DNA from: Methylocystis sp. | GTDB taxonomy: Bacteria; Pseudomonadota; Alphaproteobacteria; Rhizobiales; Beijerinckiaceae | Reading direction: 5' to 3' | Assembly: GCA_023253795.1 (NCBI GenBank) | Contig: JALRFG010000052.1 | Span: forward strand, 1-10,682 | Length of the DNA stretch: 10,682 bases | Part shown: positions 1-7,284 of the stretch, piece after piece | Layout of the letters: the number at the start of each line of letters is the position of its first letter | Position numbering within the stretch: the stretch's first letter is position 1 | Notes under the pieces: model-generated | What the model saw: the letters and a program-made list of their open reading frames with translations, nothing else | Database searches by the model: none | What the model was told of the DNA's origin: nothing | Made by a program: the position numbers and the translations under genes

Positions 1-676
1 CTCTATGGTCTGACCGAGACCTATGGTCCCGCCCGTCAATGAATGGCAGGACGAATGGGATGCGCTCGACGAATCGGCGCAGGCGAGCATGAAGGCCCGT
101 CAGGGCGTGCGTTATCAGATCCTCGACGGGCTCGATGTGATCGATCCGGAAACCATGCAGCCCGTGCCGCCCGACGGCGCAACTATGGGCGAGGTGATGT
201 TTCGCGGCAATATCGTTATGAAGGGTTATCTCAAAAATCCTTCGGCCTCTGAAAAGGCCTTTCATGGCGGCTGGTTTCATTCCGGCGATCTCGGCGTGAT
301 GCATCCCGACGGCTATATCCAGCTCAAGGATCGTTCAAAGGACGTCATCATTTCCGGCGGCGAGAATATTTCCTCGATCGAGGTCGAGGACGTGTTGTTC
401 AAACATCCCAAGGTCGCCGCCGCCGCCGTCGTTGCGGCGCCGGACGATAAATGGGGCGAGACGCCCTGCGCTTTTGTTGAATTGAGAGAGGGCGAGGACG
501 CAACCGCCGAGGAGATCATCGCCTGGTCGCGCGATCATCTCGCGCGGTTCAAATGCCCGCGTCATGTCGTGTTTGGCGCGCTGCCGAAAACCTCCACCGG
601 CAAAATCCAGAAATATATTCTGCGCGATAAGGCCCGGACGCTCTGGTCGAGCGACGCCTCGACAGCCGCGCTTTGA
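1..676 (+). CDS. AMP-forming acyl-CoA synthetase, 3' part, with an apparent frameshift
   Basis: This is the C-terminal part of an adenylate-forming fatty or short-chain acyl-CoA ligase (acid + ATP + CoA to acyl-CoA + AMP + PPi); the 5' end is outside the window. Bases 1-33 read LYGLTETYGPA, the conserved YGxTE core motif, and then run into a stop at 40-42. From about 35 the homology continues one frame over (VNEWQDEWDAL) to the stop at 674-676. Joining the two needs one extra base removed or two missing bases restored. Downstream motifs are intact: SGDLG (281-295, Asp for ribose binding), the LKDRSKD hinge, GGENISSIEVE, and the PKTSTGK motif with the adenylation lysine codon at 602-604. The downstream reading frame is clean over 640 bases, so the gene is either recently broken or carries a sequencing error in the C-rich run. 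The acyl substrate cannot be told. An ATG at 23 opens the second frame but would remove the nucleotide-binding core, so I do not regard it as a true start. Confidence 0.85.
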
Positions 677-725
677 TGCGGCGGTCGCTCAGTTAAAACG
701 GCCTCTGAGCCAAAATTCAGCACCC

Positions 726-766
726 AAAAAGCACACAGCCAGCAATCGTTTCCGATTGCTGGCTGT
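726..766 (-). terminator. Intrinsic terminator of the small membrane protein gene
   Basis: A perfect 14-bp inverted repeat (735-748 pairing with 753-766, loop TTTC) is followed, on the minus strand, by a run of five T (complement of 726-730) four bases beyond the stem. This fits rho-independent termination of the minus-strand gene at 820-987. No T run follows on the plus strand, so it is a poor terminator for the acyl-CoA synthetase gene. Confidence 0.75.
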
Positions 767-770
767 TGTC

Positions 771-806
771 GACGTTCGAGACGCCAGCCGGAACTGGCGA
801 AACGTC
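771..806 (-). other. Compound hairpin in the 3' untranslated region
   Basis: Two nested stems: GACGTT 771-776 pairs with AACGTC 801-806, and inside it CGCCAG 782-787 pairs with CTGGCG 794-799 around a six-base loop. It begins 13 bases past the stop of the minus-strand small gene and precedes that gene's terminator hairpin. The tandem arrangement could protect the 3' end of a short abundant mRNA; that role is inference. Confidence 0.45.
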
Positions 807-819
807 TTTACTTCGTAAC

Positions 820-987
820 TTAGAAGAACAGGCCGAGGCAGCCGCCCGCCAGAGCGCCAACGACGCCAGCGGCGACGATGTTCTGCATGCCGCCGAGAGC
901 AGCCGCAGCAAGACCAGCGAGGATCACGCCGCCAACGCCAGCGAAGATGTAGGTGTTCGTCGTGATTTCGAATTCTTTATCAGCCAT
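820..987 (-). CDS. Small Gly/Ala-rich membrane protein, 55 residues, unknown function
   Basis: A 55-codon reading frame starts MADKEFEITT and ends GGCLGLFF. A strong AGGAG ribosome binding site lies 9 bases before the ATG (997-1001 on the plus strand). The first 12 residues are polar and mostly acidic. After them come two hydrophobic segments, about residues 14-32 and 37-55, separated by GGMQN, so a membrane hairpin or two short helices is likely. Gly44, Gly48 and Gly52 form a GxxxGxxxG helix-packing pattern in the second segment. Cys50 is the only cysteine. There is no signal peptidase site and no recognised domain. Codons such as GCT, GTT and CTT are frequent, as in pmoC and pmoA, which hints at high expression. 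The gene has its own candidate promoter, 3' hairpins and terminator, so it looks monocistronic. It could be an assembly factor, a small subunit or a stress protein; nothing in the sequence decides this. Coding status rests on the binding site, composition and terminator together. Confidence 0.75.
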   Translation of the reverse strand: MADKEFEITTNTYIFAGVGGVILAGLAAAALGGMQNIVAAGVVGALAGGCLGLFF

Positions 988-1085
988 GTCCCCAACTCCT
1001 CGTTCGTTCCCTGGTGCGCCGATTCTTGATTTTCAGCGCTTCCCGATTTTTGCCCCGTCGGGGCGCGTCATTTCGACGCAGGCAA

Positions 1086-1113
1086 AACGTAGCACAAGAT
1101 TTTGGTCTGTCCA
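1086..1113 (-). promoter_or_regulatory. Candidate sigma-70 promoter of the small membrane protein
   Basis: On the minus strand, TGGACA (complement of 1108-1113) is followed after 16 bases by TACGTT (complement of 1086-1091), with TG one base ahead of the -10 (extended -10). Transcription would begin near 1079, giving a leader of about 90 bases. The matches are partial, so this is a candidate only. Confidence 0.35.
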
Positions 1114-1141
1114 GAGGTGAAATTCGATCCTCAAAATGATC

Positions 1142-1158
1142 TGCGACAGCGTGTCGCA
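1142..1158. promoter_or_regulatory. Perfect 17-bp operator-like dyad
   Basis: TGCGACA-GCG-TGTCGCA is a perfect inverted repeat with 7-bp arms and a 3-bp centre. It lies about 29 bp upstream of the candidate -35 box of the minus-strand small gene and about 170 bp from the exporter start. The position suits an activator site for the small gene. The GCGAC...GTCGC halves resemble sites I recall for RegA/PrrA/RegR-type redox response regulators; that link is tentative. Confidence 0.45.
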
Positions 1159-1326
1159 TGATGTAAGTATATGATTTCAATAGCAATATAAAATTGTATC
1201 ACGCGTTTTTCGGTTTGTCGCGCCCAAAATTTTTTTGGATAAGCCGGCAATTTTTTGCGCATTCTTCCGATCCGGAGGGCGTCGACGGGGTCGTTTTCGG
1301 CGTCTGCGGCGGCTATACGGCCCTTT

Positions 1327-3156
1327 ATGACCGATCCTGCCGCCCCCGACCGCGCCAACAACGAGAATCAATCCACCGAATCGAAGGGCCGCCTTCGGAC
1401 GACGCTGGCGCCTTTAAAGCCGCTGCTGCCCTATGCCCTGCGCTACAAGCCCGTCATCGCGATGGCGCTGGCGGCGCTGACAGTGGCGGCGGGCGCGACC
1501 CTGACCCTGCCGCTCGCGGTGCGCGGCATGATCGATCACGGTTTCTCCGCCGACAGCGCCAGCGCCGTGAACGCCTATTTCGGCGCCATGATCGCCGTTG
1601 CGGCGACGCTCGCGCTGGCGTCCGCCACGCGCTACTACTTTGTGATGATCCTCGGCGAGCGCGTTGTCGCCGATCTGCGCGACGATCTGTTCAAACATCT
1701 CGCCGGGCTCGACGCCTCTTTTTACGACACCGCCCGCACCGGTGAATTGTTGTCGCGCCTGACCGCCGATACGACACATCTGAAAGCCGCCTTTGGTTCG
1801 TCGGCTTCTGTCGCGCTGCGCAACCTGTTCATGTTTCTGGGCGCCGTTGTCATGATGATTGCGACAAGCTCGAAGCTCGCGGGGCTGGTGCTGCTCGCCA
1901 TTCCTGTCATCGTTGCGCCCTTGATCCTTTCCGGACGCGGCGTGCGGACACGTTCGCGCCATGCGCAGGATATGCTGGCCCAGGCTTCCGCCTATGCCGG
2001 CGAGAGCCTGTCGGCCGTACGGACCATGCAGGCCAATGGCGCGCAGCCATCGACCGTCGCCCGTTTTCGTCAGGCCGTCGAAACGGCTTATGACGCCGCG
2101 CAGAAGGCGACGCTGTTGCGCGCCTTTGTCACCGCTGCGGCCATTCTGGTCGTCTTCTCCAGCATCGTCGCCGTGTTGTGGCTTGGCGCGCAGGATGTTC
2201 TCGCCGGGCGGATGAGTTCAGGCCTGCTGTCGCAGTTCGTGCTTTATGCCGTTCTGGCGGCGAGTTCGCTGGGCGAGCTTTCGCAGGTGTGGACCGAGGT
2301 GTCGGCGGCGGCCGGCGCCGCCGGCCGGATCGCCGAGATCCTCGCCGTGGAACCGAAAATCGTTGCCCCTGCTCAGCCGACGCCGGCGCCGGCGCGCTGG
2401 CAGGGTCGTATCGCGTTTGAACATGTGCGCTTCGCCTATCCGACAGCGCCGGACAAAGTCGCGTTGAGTGATTTGACCTTCACCGTTGCGCCGGGCGAAC
2501 GCGTCGCCATCGTCGGGCCGTCGGGCGCCGGCAAGTCGACGATCTTCGCGCTTCTGCTGCGTTTCTACGATGTCGACTCAGGCGCCATCTCGCTTGATGG
2601 CGTCGATGTGCGTGCGCTCGATCCCCGCGATTTGCGTCGCGCGATCGCCATCGCGCCGCAGGAGCCGGCTGTGTTCGGGCTCAGCGTCGCCGACAATATC
2701 GCCTATGGTCGTGAAGCCTCGCCGCGCGACGCGATCGTCGCCGCCGCAAAGCCCGCGCAGGCGCATGATTTCATCATGGCGTTGCCGCAGGGCTACGACA
2801 CCATGCTGGGCGAGCGTGGCGCGACCCTGTCCGGCGGTCAGCGCCAGCGTCTGGCGATCGCCCGCGCGATTCTCGCCGATGCGCCGGTGTTGCTGCTCGA
2901 TGAGGCGACCTCCGCGCTCGACGCCGAGAATGAGGCAGCGGTGCAGGCGGCGTTGCATGACGTGATGTCCGGCCGCACCAGCATTGTGATCGCCCATCGA
3001 CTGGCGACGGTGCTCGAAGCCGACCGCATCATCGTTCTGGACGATGGCCGGGTCGTCGAGGAGGGCAACCACGCCAGCCTGATCGCGGCGGGCGGGCTTT
3101 ACGCCCGTCTGGCGAAATTGCAGTTCGATACGGCGCGCGCCGGCGCGGCGTCGTGA
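1327..3156 (+). CDS. ABC exporter half-transporter, fused membrane and ATPase domains
   Basis: This 609-residue protein has the type IV (MsbA/LmrA/HlyB-like) exporter layout: an N-terminal six-helix membrane domain (about residues 35-325) and a C-terminal nucleotide-binding domain (about 360-600). ATPase motifs are complete: Walker A GPSGAGKST with Lys403, Q-loop Gln445, signature LSGGQ 501-505, Walker B VLLLDE with Asp525 and catalytic Glu526, and H-loop His557. It should work as a homodimer in the inner membrane, driving export of a lipid, drug or peptide; the substrate cannot be read from sequence. There is no N-terminal peptidase domain. I chose ATG 1327 because the in-frame extension to TTG 1255 adds 24 residues unlike the family and lacks a ribosome binding site. 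The ATG also lacks a strong site, so the start is less certain than the product. It ends 116 bp before guaB, which has its own promoter candidate, so the two are probably separate units. Confidence 0.9.
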   Translation: MTDPAAPDRANNENQSTESKGRLRTTLAPLKPLLPYALRYKPVIAMALAALTVAAGATLTLPLAVRGMIDHGFSADSASAVNAYFGAMIAVAATLALASATRYYFVMILGERVVADLRDDLFKHLAGLDASFYDTARTGELLSRLTADTTHLKAAFGSSASVALRNLFMFLGAVVMMIATSSKLAGLVLLAIPVIVAPLILSGRGVRTRSRHAQDMLAQASAYAGESLSAVRTMQANGAQPSTVARFRQAVETAYDAAQKATLLRAFVTAAAILVVFSSIVAVLWLGAQDVLAGRMSSGLLSQFVLYAVLAASSLGELSQVWTEVSAAAGAAGRIAEILAVEPKIVAPAQPTPAPARWQGRIAFEHVRFAYPTAPDKVALSDLTFTVAPGERVAIVGPSGAGKSTIFALLLRFYDVDSGAISLDGVDVRALDPRDLRRAIAIAPQEPAVFGLSVADNIAYGREASPRDAIVAAAKPAQAHDFIMALPQGYDTMLGERGATLSGGQRQRLAIARAILADAPVLLLDEATSALDAENEAAVQAALHDVMSGRTSIVIAHRLATVLEADRIIVLDDGRVVEEGNHASLIAAGGLYARLAKLQFDTARAGAAS

Positions 3157-3183
3157 CGCGCGGCGGTTATTAACAAGCGCCGT

Positions 3184-3211
3184 TTGCCTTTGCGCTGGGA
3201 GGTGCTAAGAG
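3184..3211 (+). promoter_or_regulatory. Candidate guaB promoter
   Basis: TTGCCT (3184-3189) and TAAGAG (3206-3211) are 16 bp apart, with GCTAAG spanning the -10. This pairing resembles alphaproteobacterial housekeeping promoters. The -10 lies inside a small perfect dyad, GGTGCT-AAG-AGCACC (3201-3215). The leader would be about 55 bases and ends in GAGGAG (3259-3264), 8 bases before the guaB ATG. Confidence 0.45.
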
Positions 3212-3272
3212 CACCCGCCAACCCCGAACGGCCGCGCGCCGCGACGTTCCTGACGATTGAGGAGTTGGCTTC

Positions 3273-4760
3273 ATGGCCCAGATCACTGCCGCGTTGACCG
3301 AAGCTTTGACGTTCGACGACGTGCTGCTGCGGCCGGGCCATTCCCGCGTCATGCCCTCGGGCGTCGACACCTCCTCGCGCCTGACGCGCGACATCACCCT
3401 CAACCTGCCGATCGTCTCCGCCGCGATGGACACCGTGACCGAAGGTCGCCTCGCCATCGCCATGGCGCAGGCTGGCGGCATCGGCGTCATCCATCAGAAC
3501 CTGTCGCCGGAGGCGCAGGCCGCCGAAGTGCGCAAGGTGAAGCGTTATGAAAGCGGCATGGTGGTCGATCCGATCACCATTTTTCCGGATGAAACGCTGG
3601 CCGACGCGCTGGCGTTGATGGCGTCTCAGGGCATTTCCGGTTTTCCTGTCGTCGAACGCGCCGCCGGCGGCGGCAAAGGGCGCCTCGTCGGCATTCTGAC
3701 CAATCGCGACGTGCGCTTTGCGCAGGATCGACGCCAGCCCGTTTCTGAATTGATGACGAAGACGCTCGTCACCGTTCGCGAAGGCGTTTCGGAAGGCGAG
3801 GCCCGCCATCTGCTGCACGAACACCGCATCGAAAAACTGCTGGTCGTCGATGCCGATCACCGCTGCGTTGGCCTGATCACCGTCAAGGACATCGAGAACG
3901 CAACGCATCACCCCAACGCCTGCAAGGATGCGGAAGGCCGCTTGCGCGTCGCCGCCGCCTCGACGGTGGGCGATCATGGTTTCGAGCGCGCTCTGCAACT
4001 GATTGACGCCGGCGCCGACTGCGTCGTCATCGATACCGCGCATGGCCATTCGCAGGCGGTGATCGATCAGGTCATGCGCGTCAAGAAACACACCAGTCGC
4101 GTGCAGGTCATCGCCGGCAATATCGCGACCGCGGAAGCGGCGCGTGCGCTGATCGACGCTGGCGCCGATGCGATCAAGGTTGGCATTGGGCCGGGCTCGA
4201 TCTGCACCACCCGCATTGTCGCCGGCGTCGGCGTGCCGCAACTTACCGCGATCATGGATGCGTCGGCCGAGGCGCGTAAAGCCAATGTGCCGGTCATCGC
4301 CGATGGCGGCGTGAAATATTCGGGCGATCTGGCCAAGGCCATCGCCGCTGGCGCCGATGTGGTGATGATGGGCTCGCTGTTCGCCGGCACGGAAGAGTCG
4401 CCCGGCGAAGTGTTCCTCTATCAGGGACGTTCCTTCAAAGCCTATCGTGGCATGGGGTCCGTTGGCGCGATGACGGCCGGCTCGGCGACGCGCTACTTTC
4501 AGGGCGATGTGAAGGATCAGCTGAAACTCGTGCCGGAAGGCATTGAAGGACAGGTGCCCTATCGCGGTCCGATTGCGCCGATCCTTTACCAGCTCGCGGG
4601 CGGCCTGCGTTCATCGATGGGCTATGTCGGCGCGCCGACCATTCGCGAGTTTCAGGAGCGTGCGCAATTCGTGCGCATCACCAACGCCGGTCTGCGCGAG
4701 AGCCACGTCCACGATGTGACGATCACGCGTGAAAGCCCGAATTACCCCACCGGCGTGTAA
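3273..4760 (+). CDS. guaB: Inosine-5'-monophosphate dehydrogenase
   Basis: GuaB oxidises IMP to XMP with NAD+, the committed step of guanine nucleotide synthesis, as a cytoplasmic homotetramer. The 495-residue length is normal for the full enzyme. The TIM barrel is interrupted by two CBS domains at about residues 95-150 and 158-210, which in this family bind adenine or guanine nucleotides and tune activity. The catalytic loop GPGSICTTR carries the nucleophile Cys311. The IMP phosphate-binding DGG and the MMGSLFAGTEESPGE region follow, then the YRGMGS flap motif. The ATG at 3273 has a GAGGAG site and fits the family's N-terminus. The gene reads alone from a candidate promoter at 3184-3211 and converges on the porin gene, with only six bases between the stop codons. 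Confidence 0.97.
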   Translation: MAQITAALTEALTFDDVLLRPGHSRVMPSGVDTSSRLTRDITLNLPIVSAAMDTVTEGRLAIAMAQAGGIGVIHQNLSPEAQAAEVRKVKRYESGMVVDPITIFPDETLADALALMASQGISGFPVVERAAGGGKGRLVGILTNRDVRFAQDRRQPVSELMTKTLVTVREGVSEGEARHLLHEHRIEKLLVVDADHRCVGLITVKDIENATHHPNACKDAEGRLRVAAASTVGDHGFERALQLIDAGADCVVIDTAHGHSQAVIDQVMRVKKHTSRVQVIAGNIATAEAARALIDAGADAIKVGIGPGSICTTRIVAGVGVPQLTAIMDASAEARKANVPVIADGGVKYSGDLAKAIAAGADVVMMGSLFAGTEESPGEVFLYQGRSFKAYRGMGSVGAMTAGSATRYFQGDVKDQLKLVPEGIEGQVPYRGPIAPILYQLAGGLRSSMGYVGAPTIREFQERAQFVRITNAGLRESHVHDVTITRESPNYPTGV

Positions 4761-4782
4761 GCGTTTTCAGAATTCAGAACGC
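4761..4782. terminator. Weak hairpin across the convergent gene ends
   Basis: GCGTTTT (4761-4767) pairs with AGAACGC (4776-4782), including one G-T wobble, around an eight-base loop. It sits between and over the stops of guaB and the porin gene. Neither strand has a clear T run after it, so any termination would be weak. Confidence 0.3.
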
Positions 4783-7013
4783 AGGCGAAAGCCAAAGAAG
4801 TTCACCGGACCGCGCGCGGTGTTGTAGCCGGGATTGATGATGAGCTGGTGATCGATCGAGGCTTCAAGCCAATCGGTCACGCCGCAGCGATAAAAGCTTT
4901 CGAAAACGGTTTCCGCCCCATAGGTCAAACGCCCGGCGCCGGTCGGCGATCCTGGCCTTCCCGGCAGGTAATAGTGCAGCGACGAGCCGGATCCAACGCC
5001 GCCGTCGCCAATGAAAGAGCCAAGCCCGCCCATTTGCAGGTAGCGCGCAAAGGATCCGGAAATCCCGCTCGCCGCGGCCGCCATGCCGATCCTGTCGGCG
5101 GGTCGCTCCCACAAATCGCCATCGAACACGACGCCCGCCGATATCGATCGATTGACGTCGGTGTAATCGATCGTCTGATAGCGCCCGTCATTCATGCCGC
5201 CACGCGCGAACACGCCAATGCTGGGCGCAATCTGCTGCGCGAGATTGACGCCAAAACCATTTTTCTGACCGCGTCGTTGCTGATTTGAAACGCTCGGCGG
5301 GAAACTCTGGCTTATCAAGGCGGCATTGATCACGTCGTCGAATTTGCTGAAATTGCCATTGTCGCTGAACAACAGGAATTTGAGCACGCCGGGCTGTCCG
5401 ACGAGTTCATAGCGCGCTTCGAGTTCGCTCACAGCCATGAACTGGCGAAACAATACCGGCTCAATTTTGATGGCGCCGGGCTTTTCGGCGAGTTGATACA
5501 CGCCGCCACGCGCCGTCCACCAGTTTTTCCGCCATTCAACGGCGGCGCCATCGGTATAGCCCCAGGCGTTCGCCGCATAATCGAACGCGCCGAGCGTGAT
5601 AAATGCGAAGTTCAGAAAATCACGCGTTGGATCATGCGCATATTGATTGTCGTCGAAAATATCTTGCACGGACATTTTACCGACCGTGAAGGTCACACGA
5701 TCATGATCGACTTTGCCGGCGACCTGCGCCAGCGTTGATTCAAGTTGCTCGCTCGCCGCCGCCGCATCCTGCGTATCTTCTTCGCTTCTGCCGCCGAGAC
5801 CAACAATCTGACGCATAAAATAACGCTGCATGCGCAAATAGGGCGCGCCTGTGCCGACGCGGGTTGTCGAACCATTGACATAGTTGGCGGCGCCAAGCGT
5901 ATTTTGCGGACCATATCCCTGGTTGATTTCAGGATTGACGAAAGCGCTGGCGCCTTCCCACAGCCGAACTCCCATAAACACATCGGAGAGCGTGCCGGAA
6001 CGCACCTGTCCGTTGGGCGTGAAGCTCTGCCTGCCGGTGTAATCCGCCTTGAATGGCGAGAAGCCTTGAACGGCGGTGGTCGAGACGCCGTGAACGCTGT
6101 AAATTTCTTCTGTAACGTCCTCGCCATCCTCATTCTTGCTGATGGGCGCGCCCGGCACGCGGTTTTCAACGCCAAAATGATGGTTCAGGCCGAGACGCAC
6201 GATGTGGTTTTCGTCGCGGGTTTTCGACCAGTACAGCGTTTCTTTGTTGTCCGGGAAGAATTGCCCGTTCAGCCCCTGATTGAGAAAGAAATATTCAAGC
6301 CTGACGCTGGTGTCTTCTGAAAGCGGATGTTCGGCGCCGGCGCCGACGATATATTTAAAATCGCGTGACCCTGAGGGGGTGGCGCGATACGCCCGCGTTA
6401 CTTTCGAGTCGTAATAATCCAGCTTAGCAGCGCCGCGCGTGCCGCCGAGCGCAACGCCGCCAGTCAGATAAAAAAGCGTCTGATCAAGTGAGAGGCCGAC
6501 ACGGCCGCGCAGACTCGCGAAGAAAGCGGAGCCCTGTTCATAATTGAGGTTGTAACTGAGAAACTCACCCGGCGCGTGAGGCTTAGGCGCCAGAAAATAT
6601 CCGTTGCGCGGGTTCTGCCCATCGAGAAGATTGATGTCCGTCTCGACGCCGTAAACAAGCTTTCCGATTTGCCAGTTATAGCCGGCCTGCGCGCCGAAAC
6701 TGACGCCGGAACGTCGACCGGATCCTGGAAACAAATCATAGGCCGGCGGCTCTCGCGAAAACACTGGTTGCAGATGTTCGCCGCGGTAGAGCGGAATGGC
6801 GGCGCCGGCGTTGAGGCCAATATAGGCGCCCGCCCAAGAGGGGGATGGAGACGAAAGCAGATGCGCGGTCGGATATACGACGGGCGGCGGCGCCGTATTT
6901 TCTTCCGCCTGGGCGTTGTGAGTTGAGGCGCAGGTCGTCAGGGCGAGCGCAAGCGTGACGCGCGTTATCCGCGCGCCAAAGCCGCCAAAGGCTGCGCTTG
7001 TCCCCCGCCTCAT
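4767..7013 (-). CDS. Outer-membrane protein: Omp25/31-like barrel fused to an OprB-like carbohydrate porin
   Basis: With the start used here the protein has 748 residues. A signal peptide (residues 1-36, cleavage after AQA) is followed by a proline-rich stretch. Next is an Omp25/Omp31-type barrel (about 60-280): WAGAYIGLNAG, GAQAGYNW and YGVETDINL at its start, LRGRVG and YLTGGVALG in the middle, RLGLNHHF at the end. An acidic linker (about 281-305) leads into a longer region (about 306-748) resembling OprB carbohydrate-selective porins (YTGRQSFTPNG, GKMSVQDIFDDN, ARGGVYQLAEKP). The last residues, RLRSEF, end in Phe as expected for BAM-dependent insertion. It should form a diffusion channel in the outer membrane; substrate unknown. 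An in-frame ATG at 7070 would add 19 charged residues and lacks a ribosome binding site; ATG 7013 has GGGGAG upstream and gives a normal signal peptide. The gene is divergent from the peroxidase gene. Confidence 0.85.
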   Translation of the reverse strand: MRRGTSAAFGGFGARITRVTLALALTTCASTHNAQAEENTAPPPVVYPTAHLLSSPSPSWAGAYIGLNAGAAIPLYRGEHLQPVFSREPPAYDLFPGSGRRSGVSFGAQAGYNWQIGKLVYGVETDINLLDGQNPRNGYFLAPKPHAPGEFLSYNLNYEQGSAFFASLRGRVGLSLDQTLFYLTGGVALGGTRGAAKLDYYDSKVTRAYRATPSGSRDFKYIVGAGAEHPLSEDTSVRLEYFFLNQGLNGQFFPDNKETLYWSKTRDENHIVRLGLNHHFGVENRVPGAPISKNEDGEDVTEEIYSVHGVSTTAVQGFSPFKADYTGRQSFTPNGQVRSGTLSDVFMGVRLWEGASAFVNPEINQGYGPQNTLGAANYVNGSTTRVGTGAPYLRMQRYFMRQIVGLGGRSEEDTQDAAAASEQLESTLAQVAGKVDHDRVTFTVGKMSVQDIFDDNQYAHDPTRDFLNFAFITLGAFDYAANAWGYTDGAAVEWRKNWWTARGGVYQLAEKPGAIKIEPVLFRQFMAVSELEARYELVGQPGVLKFLLFSDNGNFSKFDDVINAALISQSFPPSVSNQQRRGQKNGFGVNLAQQIAPSIGVFARGGMNDGRYQTIDYTDVNRSISAGVVFDGDLWERPADRIGMAAAASGISGSFARYLQMGGLGSFIGDGGVGSGSSLHYYLPGRPGSPTGAGRLTYGAETVFESFYRCGVTDWLEASIDHQLIINPGYNTARGPVNFFGFRLRSEF

Positions 7014-7070
7014 TCGCGTGCCCGCTCCCCACACCTCGCGCGCGTCCCGGCTCTTGTCGAACCGGAGCAT

Positions 7071-7284
7071 CCTGAAAAGACGACAAGATAAGGAGCATCA
7101 AGGCGTTTCGGGGGCAGGGCGGTCAGGGATTGTTGATAAGATTTCGCCCGCGCAGGATGGCGGTCGGACGCGGCGGGGCTTTCTCGAAAGCCGTCCTTGT
7201 GATAGCCGAGCAAGGCCCAGTGAAGCCTCCGGCCTGTCCGAGGCGCAAGGCAACAAAGCAAAAATTTTTAAGGGGAGCGAAAAA
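7071..7284. other. Divergent intergenic region between the porin and peroxidase genes
   Basis: These 214 bases must hold the start signals of both divergent genes (the porin's leader would continue to 7014). I see no convincing -35/-10 pair on either strand. A modest hairpin, GCCTC (7226-7230) with GAGGC (7241-7245), lies about 40 bases before the peroxidase start, and AGGGGAG (7271-7277) is that gene's ribosome binding site. Confidence 0.4.

Larger units (their letters stand above)
988..1326. other. Divergent control region between the small membrane protein and the ABC exporter
   Basis: These 339 bases hold no convincing gene. The part next to the small gene contains a GC-rich dyad in its presumed leader (GCCCC-GTC-GGGGC at about 1052-1064), a promoter candidate and the 17-bp dyad described separately. 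From about 1160 to 1256 it is AT-rich with several T tracts (for example 1231-1237 and 1251-1256). The exporter's promoter presumably lies in this AT-rich part, but I cannot pick a convincing -35/-10 pair. Confidence 0.5.

Noticed and set aside
1255..1326. N-terminal extension of the ABC exporter from a TTG codon
   Set aside because: No ribosome binding site, a residue composition unlike the family's start, and a normal start at ATG 1327.
3099..4241. A 380-codon minus-strand frame over guaB
   Set aside because: Antisense shadow of a conserved gene, with composition biased to Arg, Asp and Gly and no recognisable domain.
7014..7070. Upstream ATG of the porin gene at 7070
   Set aside because: It would place 19 extra charged residues before the signal peptide and lacks a Shine-Dalgarno sequence; kept as a possible alternative start.
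6955..7284. Left extension of the peroxidase reading frame
   Set aside because: It has no signal peptide at its start and overlaps the porin gene; the ATG at 7285 has a clear ribosome binding site and signal peptide.
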